Shown here piece after piece: positions 25,128-34,059 of a stretch of 64,000 nt of DNA. The notes under the pieces are model-generated. The model did no database searches and had not been told where the DNA came from. It was given only the letters and a program-made list of their open reading frames with translations. This DNA comes from a virus. The translations under genes and the position numbers were made by a program. Location of the stretch: positions 1 through 64,000 of the IMG/VR virus record IMGVR_UViG_3300009001_000006; one strand, given 5' to 3'. Every line of letters starts with the position of its first letter. Positions within the stretch are counted from its first letter, which is position 1.

Positions 25128-25505
25128 ATGAAAAATAAAGAAAAACTAGAATCTATCGCTACAGATATACTCAGTTACCAAGATCTGCCAGAAAACAAAT
25201 TTGGTAGCGTCATAATGATTTTAATGATGATTAGCATTATCGTTGGAGCTATTAGGGTTTTACAAGAGTGTGATAAAAATAAAAAGGTTGATAACCCAAC
25301 CCAACACTACTTAAAAAAGATCAAAGATATTAGTGATAGAAAATGGTGGTTTGCTCGTATGAGATTAAAAAAAATTATGCGTCAAGAATTAAATAGAGAA
25401 GATTATAAGCAATACTCAGCATCTTTGTGTGATGCTATTTTCACAAAAGGAGTGGCTGTCACGGAAGATGAAGTTAATACATTACTGGAGACTATAAATG
25501 TTTAG
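25128..25505 (+). CDS. single-pass membrane protein
   Basis: 125 residues from the ATG at 25128, one base after the previous stop; the GTG at 25116 is rejected. A helix at about 29-47 (FGSVIMILMMISIIVGAIRV) is followed by a soluble basic part (WWFARMRLKKIMRQEL). Belongs to the same cassette. It overlaps the three-helix protein by 8 bases. Function unknown. Confidence 0.55.
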   Translation: MKNKEKLESIATDILSYQDLPENKFGSVIMILMMISIIVGAIRVLQECDKNKKVDNPTQHYLKKIKDISDRKWWFARMRLKKIMRQELNREDYKQYSASLCDAIFTKGVAVTEDEVNTLLETINV

Positions 25506-25746
25506 TATATTAATATGGTGTGTTTATGGTATTTTTGTAGGATCTATAGCTAAAGCAATTATTCCAGGAGAAGAAAACTTTGGGTTTATTAGAACTATAG
25601 CTTTAGGTGTTGCTGGTTCATATATGGGTGGTTCAATCCTATATCTTTTAGGCTCATATTCTGCTGTTGAACCGGCTGGTATTTTTATGGGTATAGCAGG
25701 ATCTTGTGTGGCTATATTGCTATATAATAAACTAACCCAAAAATAA
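25498..25746 (+). CDS. transglycosylase-associated (GlsB/YeaQ/YmgE-like) membrane protein
   Basis: 82 residues with three hydrophobic helices: ILIWCVYGIFVGSIAKAIIP, ALGVAGSYMGGSILYLL and FMGIAGSCVAILLY. The IxGxxGSxxG helix and the final AGS(S/C)xGAxL-type helix match the small GlsB/YeaQ/YmgE family, found next to peptidoglycan or stress genes in bacteria. A phage copy may form or modify membrane pores in the lysis cassette. It overlaps the preceding gene by 8 bases. Confidence 0.68.
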   Translation: MFSILIWCVYGIFVGSIAKAIIPGEENFGFIRTIALGVAGSYMGGSILYLLGSYSAVEPAGIFMGIAGSCVAILLYNKLTQK

Positions 25747-25752
25747 GGACTA

Positions 25753-27438
25753 ATGGGTTCGGGAAAAGCACCGGAAATATTAACAGAAATATTCGATAAG
25801 GATTTTTATAATTCTTATTATGGTTGTACCTCAAATGCTGAAACCTACTGGATTGATAGTAGGTATGAAGGCAGGTATATTCATAGTTGTACTATAAATG
25901 ATAACTTTGACTATGGACTATTCATTAGTAAATTAAATTGGCTAAATATCAATATTGTCACAGAATTTGAAGCGATTAAGTATTTCTTAGACAATAAAGA
26001 AAAATATGAACATTGGTTCCAAGACATACGCCATAAACAACCAAATCCAGAGTCTAACGACAACAATAAAAGCATATGCTGTCTGTATACCGCATATTTA
26101 AATGATGGGCAAGATTTAGACATTGCTCTTAATTCAATACCTAAATTATTGAAATTTAGCAATAAATTATATATCGTAGCTCTAGGCAAGAAAGATTTAT
26201 GTAAAAATTTGTCAGATCAATATTCTGACTATATTTTAGATTTTACCAATTTATATATTCTTAAAGAAGTCAAAAAATATGATCTATTAATTAATACCAA
26301 TAACAATATTTATATTCATGATAACTTAAACTATATAATTAAACAATCTATTTTATCTAATAGTCAAGTTTTTAGCATTAGCGATAAGTATAATATTACA
26401 AATAATGATGAAAAATATTATTATGGCATAAACTCTGACTTTATAATTTTTGATAAATCTGTGGGATTAAAAATCTTAAAGTGTCTGTATAGGAATTTCA
26501 ATAATTTTGAATATAATCTTAACAAATTATTAATTGATAATAATATCAAATATGATTGTTTAATCAGAAATATCTGGGAAAAAGAAGTTTTTTGGAATAA
26601 TTTATTTAATTTTGACATACTAGATTACCGATATATAGTTAAAAAATACCGTAGTCCAATTATATCTAAACATCAATATAGGATAGATATGAACAACATG
26701 CATGGTTGTGTTTTATCTAAAAGATTTTTAGACTTACAGGGAGATACAATACTAGACAAATCTTATTATTATCCGAATCAAATAAAGCCAAATAAATGGT
26801 GTTGTCATTTACATATTGGAACATCTTGCGAAAGTATTATACGGGATATACGGCGATATATAGATAGGGTCAAAAGTTTGGGTATAGATGTGTATATAAC
26901 ATCTTTAGAGCCAATAGAAAATATAGAATCATATGTTTTATCAAATACTGGTGCTGATATTGGTGCTTTTCTTTATATTTTAGATAAATATATTTTCAAG
27001 AAAAACTATAAATATATATTAAAACTTCACTCAAAAACACACCACGGTTTCAGAAATATGTGTTTTAATTCATTAATTAATAATTTAGGATATATTGAAT
27101 ACCTATTAGAAAATAAACAAGGTGCAGATATGTGTGGATTGTCTGAATACAACTATCCTCTAGATCATATAAATCAAACAATTATTAATAAATTTTGCAA
27201 TAAATACAATATGAGTAATGTAGAAAATGTATATTTCTTTGCTGGCACAATGTTCGCTTGTAATATAAATATGGTTAAAAATTTTATCCAAAAATATAAC
27301 ATTTCTATACCAGAAGAATATTTTAATATGGAATATGGCTATCAGAAAAACCATAATGCCACAGTGACTCATTCGTGGGAAAGAATATTATCAGGAATCA
27401 TACCTGCGCACATGAGAAGTAAAAAAATATACATATAA
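25753..27438 (+). CDS. glycosyltransferase-like protein with C-terminal RgpF-like domain
   Basis: 561 residues. The first half (residues about 105-300, for example CCLYTAYLNDGQDLDIALNSI) looks like a variant GT-A domain with no clean DxD. The second half is RgpF-like: KLHSKTHHG (424-432), FFAGTMFACN and HSWERILSG (about 541). It is therefore a fusion or a two-domain paralogue of the gene at 3013. It precedes the fucose module, with a promoter-like site between them. Chain-building rather than donor synthesis is inferred. Confidence 0.6.
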   Translation: MGSGKAPEILTEIFDKDFYNSYYGCTSNAETYWIDSRYEGRYIHSCTINDNFDYGLFISKLNWLNINIVTEFEAIKYFLDNKEKYEHWFQDIRHKQPNPESNDNNKSICCLYTAYLNDGQDLDIALNSIPKLLKFSNKLYIVALGKKDLCKNLSDQYSDYILDFTNLYILKEVKKYDLLINTNNNIYIHDNLNYIIKQSILSNSQVFSISDKYNITNNDEKYYYGINSDFIIFDKSVGLKILKCLYRNFNNFEYNLNKLLIDNNIKYDCLIRNIWEKEVFWNNLFNFDILDYRYIVKKYRSPIISKHQYRIDMNNMHGCVLSKRFLDLQGDTILDKSYYYPNQIKPNKWCCHLHIGTSCESIIRDIRRYIDRVKSLGIDVYITSLEPIENIESYVLSNTGADIGAFLYILDKYIFKKNYKYILKLHSKTHHGFRNMCFNSLINNLGYIEYLLENKQGADMCGLSEYNYPLDHINQTIINKFCNKYNMSNVENVYFFAGTMFACNINMVKNFIQKYNISIPEEYFNMEYGYQKNHNATVTHSWERILSGIIPAHMRSKKIYI

Positions 27439-27449
27439 GCAGAAATTTG

Positions 27450-27477
27450 TTGTACAGCCTCAAATATTTGATATTAT
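27450..27477 (+). promoter_or_regulatory. sigma70-like promoter of the fucose module
   Basis: TTGTAC at 27450-27455, a 16-base spacer and TATTAT at 27472-27477, in the 55-base gap before fcl. GAGG at 27485 follows. Weaker than the promoters at 4207, 34855 and 51395. Confidence 0.5.
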
Positions 27478-27493
27478 AGGTTACGAGGACCAT

Positions 27494-28438
27494 ATGGACA
27501 GAAATGCGAAAATATATATAGCTGGCCACAATGGCATGGTCGGTAAAGCTATTCATAAAACATTATCACAAAAAGGCTATGATAATATCATAGTTAAAAC
27601 CAAACAAGAATTGGATCTTACCGATCAATTAAAGGTAGATAAATTCTTTAGAGACAATAATCCAGAATATGTTTTCCTAGCAGCAGCCAAGGTTGGCGGT
27701 ATCACATGTAATAAAAATTATCCAGCAAATTTTATTAGAGATAATTTATTAATACAAACAAATGTGATAGACAGCGCGTGCCAGTATGGAGTAATTAAAC
27801 TCTGCTTTTTGGGGTCTGCGTGTATATATCCTAAGTTAGCATCTACCCCGATTAAAGAATCGGATTTATTAACTGGTTCTTTGGAAGAAACAAATATAGC
27901 ATATGCTATTGCAAAAATAGCTGGTTATATGATGTGTCATAAATATACTGAACAATATGGTTTCAATACAATATCTTTAATGCCTGCTAATTTATACGGA
28001 CCTAATGATAATTTCAAGTTAGATGAATGTCATGTTATTCCTGCACTTATCAGGAAATTTATTAATGCTAAAGAGCAAAATTTACCAAATGTAGAATGCT
28101 ATGGTGATGGTAGTCCTACCAGAGAATTTTTACACGTTGACGACCTGGCTGACGCTGCTGTGTATTTAATGAATAGATATAATAACCCCAATATTATTAA
28201 TGTTGGAAATGGGTTGGAGGTAAGCATTAAACATCTTGCTGAAAACATTAAAGAAATTGTAGGATATGATGGAGAAATTATTTGGAACACTCAATATCCA
28301 AATGGCACACCTAGAAGATACTTAGATGTAACTAAAATTAATAGCTTAGGATGGTCATCTCAAATAGATCTTTACGAAGGTTTAAAAAATACTATTTTTT
28401 GGTTCGAAAACACACCAACAACAAATAAAAGAGTATGA
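27494..28438 (+). CDS. fcl: GDP-L-fucose synthase
   Basis: Short-chain dehydrogenase that converts GDP-4-keto-6-deoxymannose to GDP-L-fucose by epimerisation and NADPH reduction. Seen: IYIAGHNGMVGKAI (8-21, nucleotide site), GSACIYPKLASTPIKESDLL (family-specific loop), the YAIAKIAGYMM active-site Tyr-x-x-x-Lys, and GDGSPTREFLHVDDLADA. Length 314 is normal. It has its own promoter and overlaps gmd by 4 bases, so donor synthesis is a two-gene operon. It is not inactive by any visible motif. Confidence 0.92.
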   Translation: MDRNAKIYIAGHNGMVGKAIHKTLSQKGYDNIIVKTKQELDLTDQLKVDKFFRDNNPEYVFLAAAKVGGITCNKNYPANFIRDNLLIQTNVIDSACQYGVIKLCFLGSACIYPKLASTPIKESDLLTGSLEETNIAYAIAKIAGYMMCHKYTEQYGFNTISLMPANLYGPNDNFKLDECHVIPALIRKFINAKEQNLPNVECYGDGSPTREFLHVDDLADAAVYLMNRYNNPNIINVGNGLEVSIKHLAENIKEIVGYDGEIIWNTQYPNGTPRRYLDVTKINSLGWSSQIDLYEGLKNTIFWFENTPTTNKRV

Positions 28439-29403
28439 TGAAAAAAGCATTGATAATAGGGGCAAATGGCCAAGATGCTTCGTATCTTATTGAACATCTA
28501 TTATCGTTAGATTATGATCTATATGGCACGATTAGAAGAAACTCTGTGCCAGAATCTCAAACAACCAGAATATCTCAAATTCATAAAGATAAACAAATCA
28601 GATTAATATATGCAGATTTATTAGATAGATCTTCCATAGATAATGCTATCAAAATATCTGAACCAGATGAGGTATATCACCTTGGAGCCCAAAGTCATGT
28701 AAGAATATCTTTCGATATGCCTAAATATACTACAGATGTTAATTGTGGTGGCACCATCAATGTTCTAGAATCTGTAAGAGATAACTATCCAAGAGCTAAA
28801 ATATATAATGCTTCTTCATCTGAAATGTTCGGTAATTCTATAGATAGCGACGGCTATCAAAGACTTACAACGCCTATGCATCCAGTAAGCCCTTACGGTT
28901 GCTCAAAACTATTTGCATTTAATATATGCAAAAACTACAGGCATGCATATAATATGTTTATATCTTCGGGCATATTATTTAATCATGAGTCTCCAAGGCG
29001 AGGTATTAATTTCGTCACTAATAAAATCGTAACTAGTGCCGTCAAAATAAAAAATGGAGAGTTGCACAAACTTAAATTGGGTAATTTACAAGCTTATAGA
29101 GATTGGGGTCATGCCAAAGACTATGTTAAAGCTATGCATTTGATGCTACAACAAGATAATCCAGAAGACTATATAGTAGCAACAGGCACATCCTATTCTG
29201 TTCAATTTTTATTAGAATACGTTTTTGACAAATTATCTTTGGATATAAAAAAATATGTAGAAATAGATAGCTATTATGAAAGACCAGAAGAGCTTAATTA
29301 TCTAAGAGGAGACGCTTCCGATAGTAAAACAAAGTTAGGGTGGAATTTAGAATATGATTTTTACGCAATGATCGATGAGATGATATCTTATGCATATAAG
29401 TAA
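28435..29403 (+). CDS. gmd: GDP-mannose 4,6-dehydratase
   Basis: First step of GDP-fucose synthesis. LIIGANGQDASYLIEHL has the usual nucleotide loop, with Ala where most Gmd have the third Gly. HLGAQSHVRISF, ASSSEMFG, SPYGCSKLFAFN (YxxxK) and GILFNHESPRRG all fit. Length 322 fits the family. ATGATG gives two possible starts; ATGA overlap with fcl favours 28435. It overlaps the following double-domain gene by 14 bases. Confidence 0.93.
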   Translation: MMKKALIIGANGQDASYLIEHLLSLDYDLYGTIRRNSVPESQTTRISQIHKDKQIRLIYADLLDRSSIDNAIKISEPDEVYHLGAQSHVRISFDMPKYTTDVNCGGTINVLESVRDNYPRAKIYNASSSEMFGNSIDSDGYQRLTTPMHPVSPYGCSKLFAFNICKNYRHAYNMFISSGILFNHESPRRGINFVTNKIVTSAVKIKNGELHKLKLGNLQAYRDWGHAKDYVKAMHLMLQQDNPEDYIVATGTSYSVQFLLEYVFDKLSLDIKKYVEIDSYYERPEELNYLRGDASDSKTKLGWNLEYDFYAMIDEMISYAYK

Positions 29404-31153
29404 GGAGCAATTAGATACTCTGCCAGAAGATTTTGATTGGAGTTTTTATATTACTAATCATCCAGATCTTATGGAATTCGGCTTCAGAACAGAAGAGCAT
29501 GCTATAGGTCATTATTTGCTACATGGAAAAAATGAGGGCCGGCTATATAAACCATTGAAAGCAGACTCAATATCTGAAACTATAAATAACAATCAAATTG
29601 ATTACGACCCTCACTATATTCAAGAGGCGGTGTTATTCACGCCGTGGTACAATCCTAGCGATAGTGAGGTTGAAAATAATAATACCAAATGTTTAGAACA
29701 TAATTTATTAAATAAGCATATCAGCCACGTCTGTTTAATGGTTGAAAATCTAGACGTAGAAATACCATTATATCTTAGGGATAATAGTAAATTAAAAATA
29801 TTTCATATCCATAAAAGAGCATCTTATAAAGACTGGTTTGTTTTGTCTCAAGAGCATTTTCCGGGACATATTAAAATTTTATCTAATACGGATATTTATT
29901 TTGATGATACTCTAGCTCATATTTTTAGTCGTCATTTTAACTCAAAAACATTTTATGCTATTACGCGCAAAGATATAGACGAAAACGGCAATATAACTCG
30001 TAGTCACGATTCATATCAAGATTATAGTAGGCCTACAATACCTTTTTATTCCCAAGACTGTTGGATTTTCCAACATAGACTGCCCAACATTAATCGCGAT
30101 AAAATAGATTTTGAATTAGGTGTTGGTAATTGTGATAGATTATTTAAAAATTATATCGAAAAAGAATGTGATATAAATTTTATCAATCTGGAGAAAAAAA
30201 TTAATGCAATTCATTTAGATAAAAGAAAAACCAGATCTAGAAAATCTTATGATTTATTAGACGATATGATAGACTATAAGCTTTTCAATATAAGAGAATA
30301 TATCTCACCCAATTGCATAAAACCCTATAAAAATAAACTAGAGAGTATCACTCTTTTATTGACTGGGGCAGAGATCGAAAGGGGCGATTTTGATATTTTT
30401 ATACAAAGATTGACGGCCAGTATGACCGAAGACGATAAGAAATATAGTAAATTGTTGGATTTTAATATTACTACACAACATAGCATTCCTAATGATAGTG
30501 TCAAAATTCTTAAAAAATATTTCAATCGAGTTAATATTATACATTTAGACATACCAAAAGAATATAATCAATATAAGCTCGACGAACCATCTCCGCTATA
30601 TGGAGTATACGCCGGCCCTAATTGGTGCTTCTTTGAAGCTATATCTAAATTGAAAAACTATAATACAACACTATTCCTAGAGTGTGATGTTTTTTTTGAG
30701 GAAAGATGGTTAGAGCAGCTATATAACTATTGTTTGTATAGCGGTAATTTTTGGATTTCTGGATCGAAAAATTATGGATATAATACACAACATATTCATA
30801 ATGTGGCTAATCAACATCTTAATGGTGGAGTAGCTCTGTATGCTACTGGTAATAATAATTTACAATCGTGGCTCAGTTTCTGCAAGCGAATTTTTCCTAT
30901 TTATATTGAACATCGTCTACAAAATATGCCCTATGATTATCTTTTGTATTTTACTATTCATGATTTTTGTAATTATGACATAAACAATCATAATATTTGG
31001 CATTTTATCAAAAATCATTATGTCTTTAATAATTTAATTTTTAATCTTAGCTCAATTTACAGCAAAGATATAAAGATAGCAGAATTTAGAAAACTCTACC
31101 CTTTCTACATATTACACAAAAAAAATGAAACCCAAATATCGGATAAATTCTAA
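29390..31153 (+). CDS. two-domain glycosyltransferase-like protein
   Basis: 587 residues. The first 55 (DFDWSFYITNHPDLMEFG ... HYLLHGKNEGR) form a small module seen on the N-terminus of other phage and bacterial glycosyltransferases. Domain 1 (about 75-290) has SNTDIYFDDTL with a DxD-like pair. Domain 2 (about 310-560) has LFLECDVFFEERW. Two candidate catalytic domains in one chain suggest a two-step transfer. The order of sugars cannot be told. It sits between gmd and the sulfotransferase. Confidence 0.62.
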   Translation: MHISKEQLDTLPEDFDWSFYITNHPDLMEFGFRTEEHAIGHYLLHGKNEGRLYKPLKADSISETINNNQIDYDPHYIQEAVLFTPWYNPSDSEVENNNTKCLEHNLLNKHISHVCLMVENLDVEIPLYLRDNSKLKIFHIHKRASYKDWFVLSQEHFPGHIKILSNTDIYFDDTLAHIFSRHFNSKTFYAITRKDIDENGNITRSHDSYQDYSRPTIPFYSQDCWIFQHRLPNINRDKIDFELGVGNCDRLFKNYIEKECDINFINLEKKINAIHLDKRKTRSRKSYDLLDDMIDYKLFNIREYISPNCIKPYKNKLESITLLLTGAEIERGDFDIFIQRLTASMTEDDKKYSKLLDFNITTQHSIPNDSVKILKKYFNRVNIIHLDIPKEYNQYKLDEPSPLYGVYAGPNWCFFEAISKLKNYNTTLFLECDVFFEERWLEQLYNYCLYSGNFWISGSKNYGYNTQHIHNVANQHLNGGVALYATGNNNLQSWLSFCKRIFPIYIEHRLQNMPYDYLLYFTIHDFCNYDINNHNIWHFIKNHYVFNNLIFNLSSIYSKDIKIAEFRKLYPFYILHKKNETQISDKF

Positions 31154-31158
31154 AAAAT

Positions 31159-31803
31159 ATGAGTTCCAATAAAATAAAAATTTTCGTAGTACATAAAGGA
31201 GGCTCCTGTTTACAGGATAGAATATATAAACTCATAAACTTTACGCTGGAAGAAGATGTTTTTGAATTTGCTCGACTGATGAGAACGAGCGATATAAATA
31301 AAGAAGATATTGTTATTCTTAGACACCCATTAAATAAACTAATATCTGAATATTATTCTTATGGCTGGTCACATTCAACACATGAACACACAGAAGCACA
31401 ACTAAAATTTAGAGAAAAAACTCGCAAACAAAATTTAGATGAATATATAATTCACAATAACCAAAAATTACATTTGTTCTACGACAAAGCCTTTAGTGCA
31501 ACTAAAAATATTATTAAATATGAAGACATCATGGATTATCCTCAAAAATATTTAAGATTTGTCCTCAAAAAAATTGATAAAGAAAAAATTTTTGATGAAC
31601 TATGGGTTGGTTTAAAACATGAATTCGAATTTAATGGCAAAGATTTAAGTGAAGATATTATTGCTGAGCGTTCTAAATCTCACATCCGAAATCTAGATCA
31701 CTTAGAATACCAAAAAAAAATATCACCAGCAACACTCAAAAAATTAGCGCCTAAGACGATAGAAACAATTAAAATATATAATACATTACCGAACATAATA
31801 TGA
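31159..31803 (+). CDS. sulfotransferase-like protein
   Basis: 214 residues. IVILRHPLNKLISEYYSYGW (about 53-72) matches the 3'-phosphate-binding Arg-His-Pro...Ser segment of PAPS-dependent carbohydrate sulfotransferases. The 5' sulfate-binding loop at the N-terminus (FVVHKGGSCLQD) is a weak match: KGGS replaces the usual KTGGTS-type. IIKYEDIMDYPQKYLRF follows. Activity would need host-made PAPS. It overlaps the exostosin-like gene by 4 bases. Confidence 0.65.
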   Translation: MSSNKIKIFVVHKGGSCLQDRIYKLINFTLEEDVFEFARLMRTSDINKEDIVILRHPLNKLISEYYSYGWSHSTHEHTEAQLKFREKTRKQNLDEYIIHNNQKLHLFYDKAFSATKNIIKYEDIMDYPQKYLRFVLKKIDKEKIFDELWVGLKHEFEFNGKDLSEDIIAERSKSHIRNLDHLEYQKKISPATLKKLAPKTIETIKIYNTLPNII

Positions 31804-32744
31804 AAAGTTTTTATCCAGAGCTATGTGGGAGATGGATTACCAAGATACCAAAAAACTATAAACAATTTCAAAAACATAATGCAATTTTAGATTTTCCACA
31901 ACCTAGACCCAGAGGACTTTATAAAAGAGGTGGAAATCTTGTAGATCAATTTTGGACGCAAAAATACATAGATTATTTTGATAACCCAATACTTACCCAT
32001 GCTGATTGTAAAGCGGGCAATGTTGTTAATATGCCTTTAGGTTTTATGTCTGGTCGTGCCGTAAGTCAAAATACTAACTATATGTTTGAGCAGAATAACA
32101 ATAATGAATATTTTGGTAAAATTTTTTGGAGAGGCAGAATATCAACCCACAACCGTAGATCTAAAATTATATCATATTTTACAAGTAACAAGTCTGGTCA
32201 AGTAGATGTAAACCGCTGGAACATAGATGGTGGAAAATATGGTATTTATGGACAATCTCACTTACCTCCTCCCCCAAAAAAAGAATATGAAAATTACTTT
32301 AATGCATTAAAAAACTCTGATTTTTTCTTGGTAATTAGAGGAGATAAACCTTGGACAAAAAGTTTTATGGATTGTTTAAGAGCAGGGGCCATTCCTGTGT
32401 GCATAGATACATTTTATCAAGACATGGGCTGGGAAAATATCAATATACAACCAGAAGATTTATTCTTGCATTTCAGTACTGAAACATACTCGGTCGAAGA
32501 AATATACGATAAATGTTTGGAAGTTTTACAAAACAAAGATCGCGTTCTTTACATGAAAAATAATATTAATCAGTTTTATAAAAAATATATTCTGACCGAT
32601 AGAACTGTTAAAAATAATTACAGCACTCAATGTTGGGGCGATTTTATTGCTGCTAAGATATTAGAAATACAAAGAAATGATTACAAATTAATTAGCAATC
32701 AGTTTATATCTCCTCTTGTTAATGAGATTAAGGAATTACTATGA
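31800..32744 (+). CDS. exostosin-like (GT47-type) glycosyltransferase
   Basis: 314 residues. FFLVIRGDKPWTKSFMDCL and RAGAIPVCIDTFYQ (about 177-208) carry the exostosin C-terminal pattern, where the sugar nucleotide binds. KIFWRGRISTHNRRS fits the family's FxGxxR segment. Members build glycosaminoglycan-type chains and plant xyloglucan branches. No transmembrane anchor is seen, unlike eukaryotic members. It sits between two sulfotransferase-type genes, which suits a sulfated chain. Confidence 0.65.
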   Translation: MKSFYPELCGRWITKIPKNYKQFQKHNAILDFPQPRPRGLYKRGGNLVDQFWTQKYIDYFDNPILTHADCKAGNVVNMPLGFMSGRAVSQNTNYMFEQNNNNEYFGKIFWRGRISTHNRRSKIISYFTSNKSGQVDVNRWNIDGGKYGIYGQSHLPPPPKKEYENYFNALKNSDFFLVIRGDKPWTKSFMDCLRAGAIPVCIDTFYQDMGWENINIQPEDLFLHFSTETYSVEEIYDKCLEVLQNKDRVLYMKNNINQFYKKYILTDRTVKNNYSTQCWGDFIAAKILEIQRNDYKLISNQFISPLVNEIKELL

Positions 32745-33316
32745 TAAATCACGAACATAAATTTATTTTTATACATATTCCCAGAACAGGTGGCTCAAGC
32801 ATAGAATCTCAATTTAATTTTTTCTTACCCTCTGGGCCTAAACACTGGATATTAAATGACTGGAAAAAATATCTAGAGCCTGAGATTTTTGATTCTTATT
32901 TCAAGTTCAGTTTTGTTAGAAATCCTTGGGATTTTATCATATCAAAATATATGTCTTCTTATTTTTCTTTTAATAATCGAGGAGGACGGATTGGGAAGAA
33001 AGCAGGCAAAACATTAAAATACTTTCTTGAACATTATAAGACACCAAAACACGAACATGGCGAAACTTTTCATGACTATTTTAAACCAGAACAAATGGAT
33101 TTTATCGGTAGATTTGAAAATCGAGAAAATGATTTGAATTATATATCAAAAAAAATTGGTTTAGATATTGATACAAAAACTCACATTAAGAAAATTCAAA
33201 TGCTAGACAAAAACAAAAAACACTATACTTATTATTATGACGAAGAAACAAAACAAATTGTTGCGGAACGATATGCAAAAGATATCGAATATTTTGGGTA
33301 TAAGTTTGAGAGTTAA
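32741..33316 (+). CDS. Sulfotransfer_2-type carbohydrate sulfotransferase
   Basis: 191 residues. Residues 10-21 (FIHIPRTGGSSIE) form the PAPS 5'-phosphosulfate loop and residues 57-70 (SFVRNPWDFIISKY) the 3'-phosphate loop with conserved Arg and Ser. The C-terminus YYYDEETKQIVAERYAKD is the family end helix. This is a much clearer match than the gene at 31159. It adds sulfate from PAPS to a sugar hydroxyl. The ATG overlaps the upstream stop by 4 bases. Confidence 0.85.
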   Translation: MINHEHKFIFIHIPRTGGSSIESQFNFFLPSGPKHWILNDWKKYLEPEIFDSYFKFSFVRNPWDFIISKYMSSYFSFNNRGGRIGKKAGKTLKYFLEHYKTPKHEHGETFHDYFKPEQMDFIGRFENRENDLNYISKKIGLDIDTKTHIKKIQMLDKNKKHYTYYYDEETKQIVAERYAKDIEYFGYKFES

Positions 33317-33319
33317 TAC

Positions 33320-34054
33320 ATGCAAAGTATCACTTACCAAATCACAAACAGGGGGTTATGTTCTGAGTTAAATAGTTTGTGTGGTTTCTACGAGAGCGTT
33401 GTGAATAAAGATTGCCAAATATTCATAGATGATAGTTGCTCCCAATATTTTAAAAAAGTTTCAATTTATGATATTTTTGATTTTGGAGATATGTTTGTCA
33501 AAAAGCCAATACCCAACTCGGAAATAATTTCTTCTAACAAATGTAGAAAAGCCGCTAGAAAAAACCATTTCAAACACACAGAAAGTTTTAAGCTAAAAAT
33601 ATATAACAATATAAATCAACTAAATTTGCCAAAAGTTTATAAGTGTTTCCACATTCGCAGAGGAGATAAGGTTGGGGAGAAGCACTACAAATGGACAGAG
33701 AAAACAGGAAAGAAAGAATCTAAAAGATACGAATTCATTGAATACCTAAATAATTCTGATAGATCTATCTCAAGTATTTTTATAATGACAGATGACCACA
33801 AAGTAATAAAAGAAGCAGAAAAATATCAAGCGGATGACTTGTATTATTTAACAACAAAAGATCAACAAGGGCATTCTACAGATGAGGATTTAGAAAGGGA
33901 TAGGGCATATACAGAAACAGGCTTGGTGAAATTTTTTACAGAGATAGAGATTGCGAAAGGATCGGCTCAGTTTGTTGGAACAAAAAGCAGTAACGTTTTT
34001 CGCTATATAAGAAATCAATGCACAAATAATTTAGAATTTATTAGTTTAGACTAA
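33320..34054 (+). CDS. GT23/FUT8-like fucosyltransferase
   Basis: 244 residues. CFHIRRGDKVGEKHY (about 109-123) is the HxRRxDK GDP-fucose site of alpha-1,6-fucosyltransferases such as FUT8 and NodZ. MTDDHKVIKEAEKY and FVGTKSSNVFRYIRNQC match later conserved segments. It is shorter than FUT8 and lacks the eukaryotic stem and SH3 parts. Together with gmd and fcl it makes the pathway from GDP-mannose to a fucosylated product. Three bases after the sulfotransferase stop. Confidence 0.75.
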   Translation: MQSITYQITNRGLCSELNSLCGFYESVVNKDCQIFIDDSCSQYFKKVSIYDIFDFGDMFVKKPIPNSEIISSNKCRKAARKNHFKHTESFKLKIYNNINQLNLPKVYKCFHIRRGDKVGEKHYKWTEKTGKKESKRYEFIEYLNNSDRSISSIFIMTDDHKVIKEAEKYQADDLYYLTTKDQQGHSTDEDLERDRAYTETGLVKFFTEIEIAKGSAQFVGTKSSNVFRYIRNQCTNNLEFISLD

Positions 34055-34059
34055 CATTT

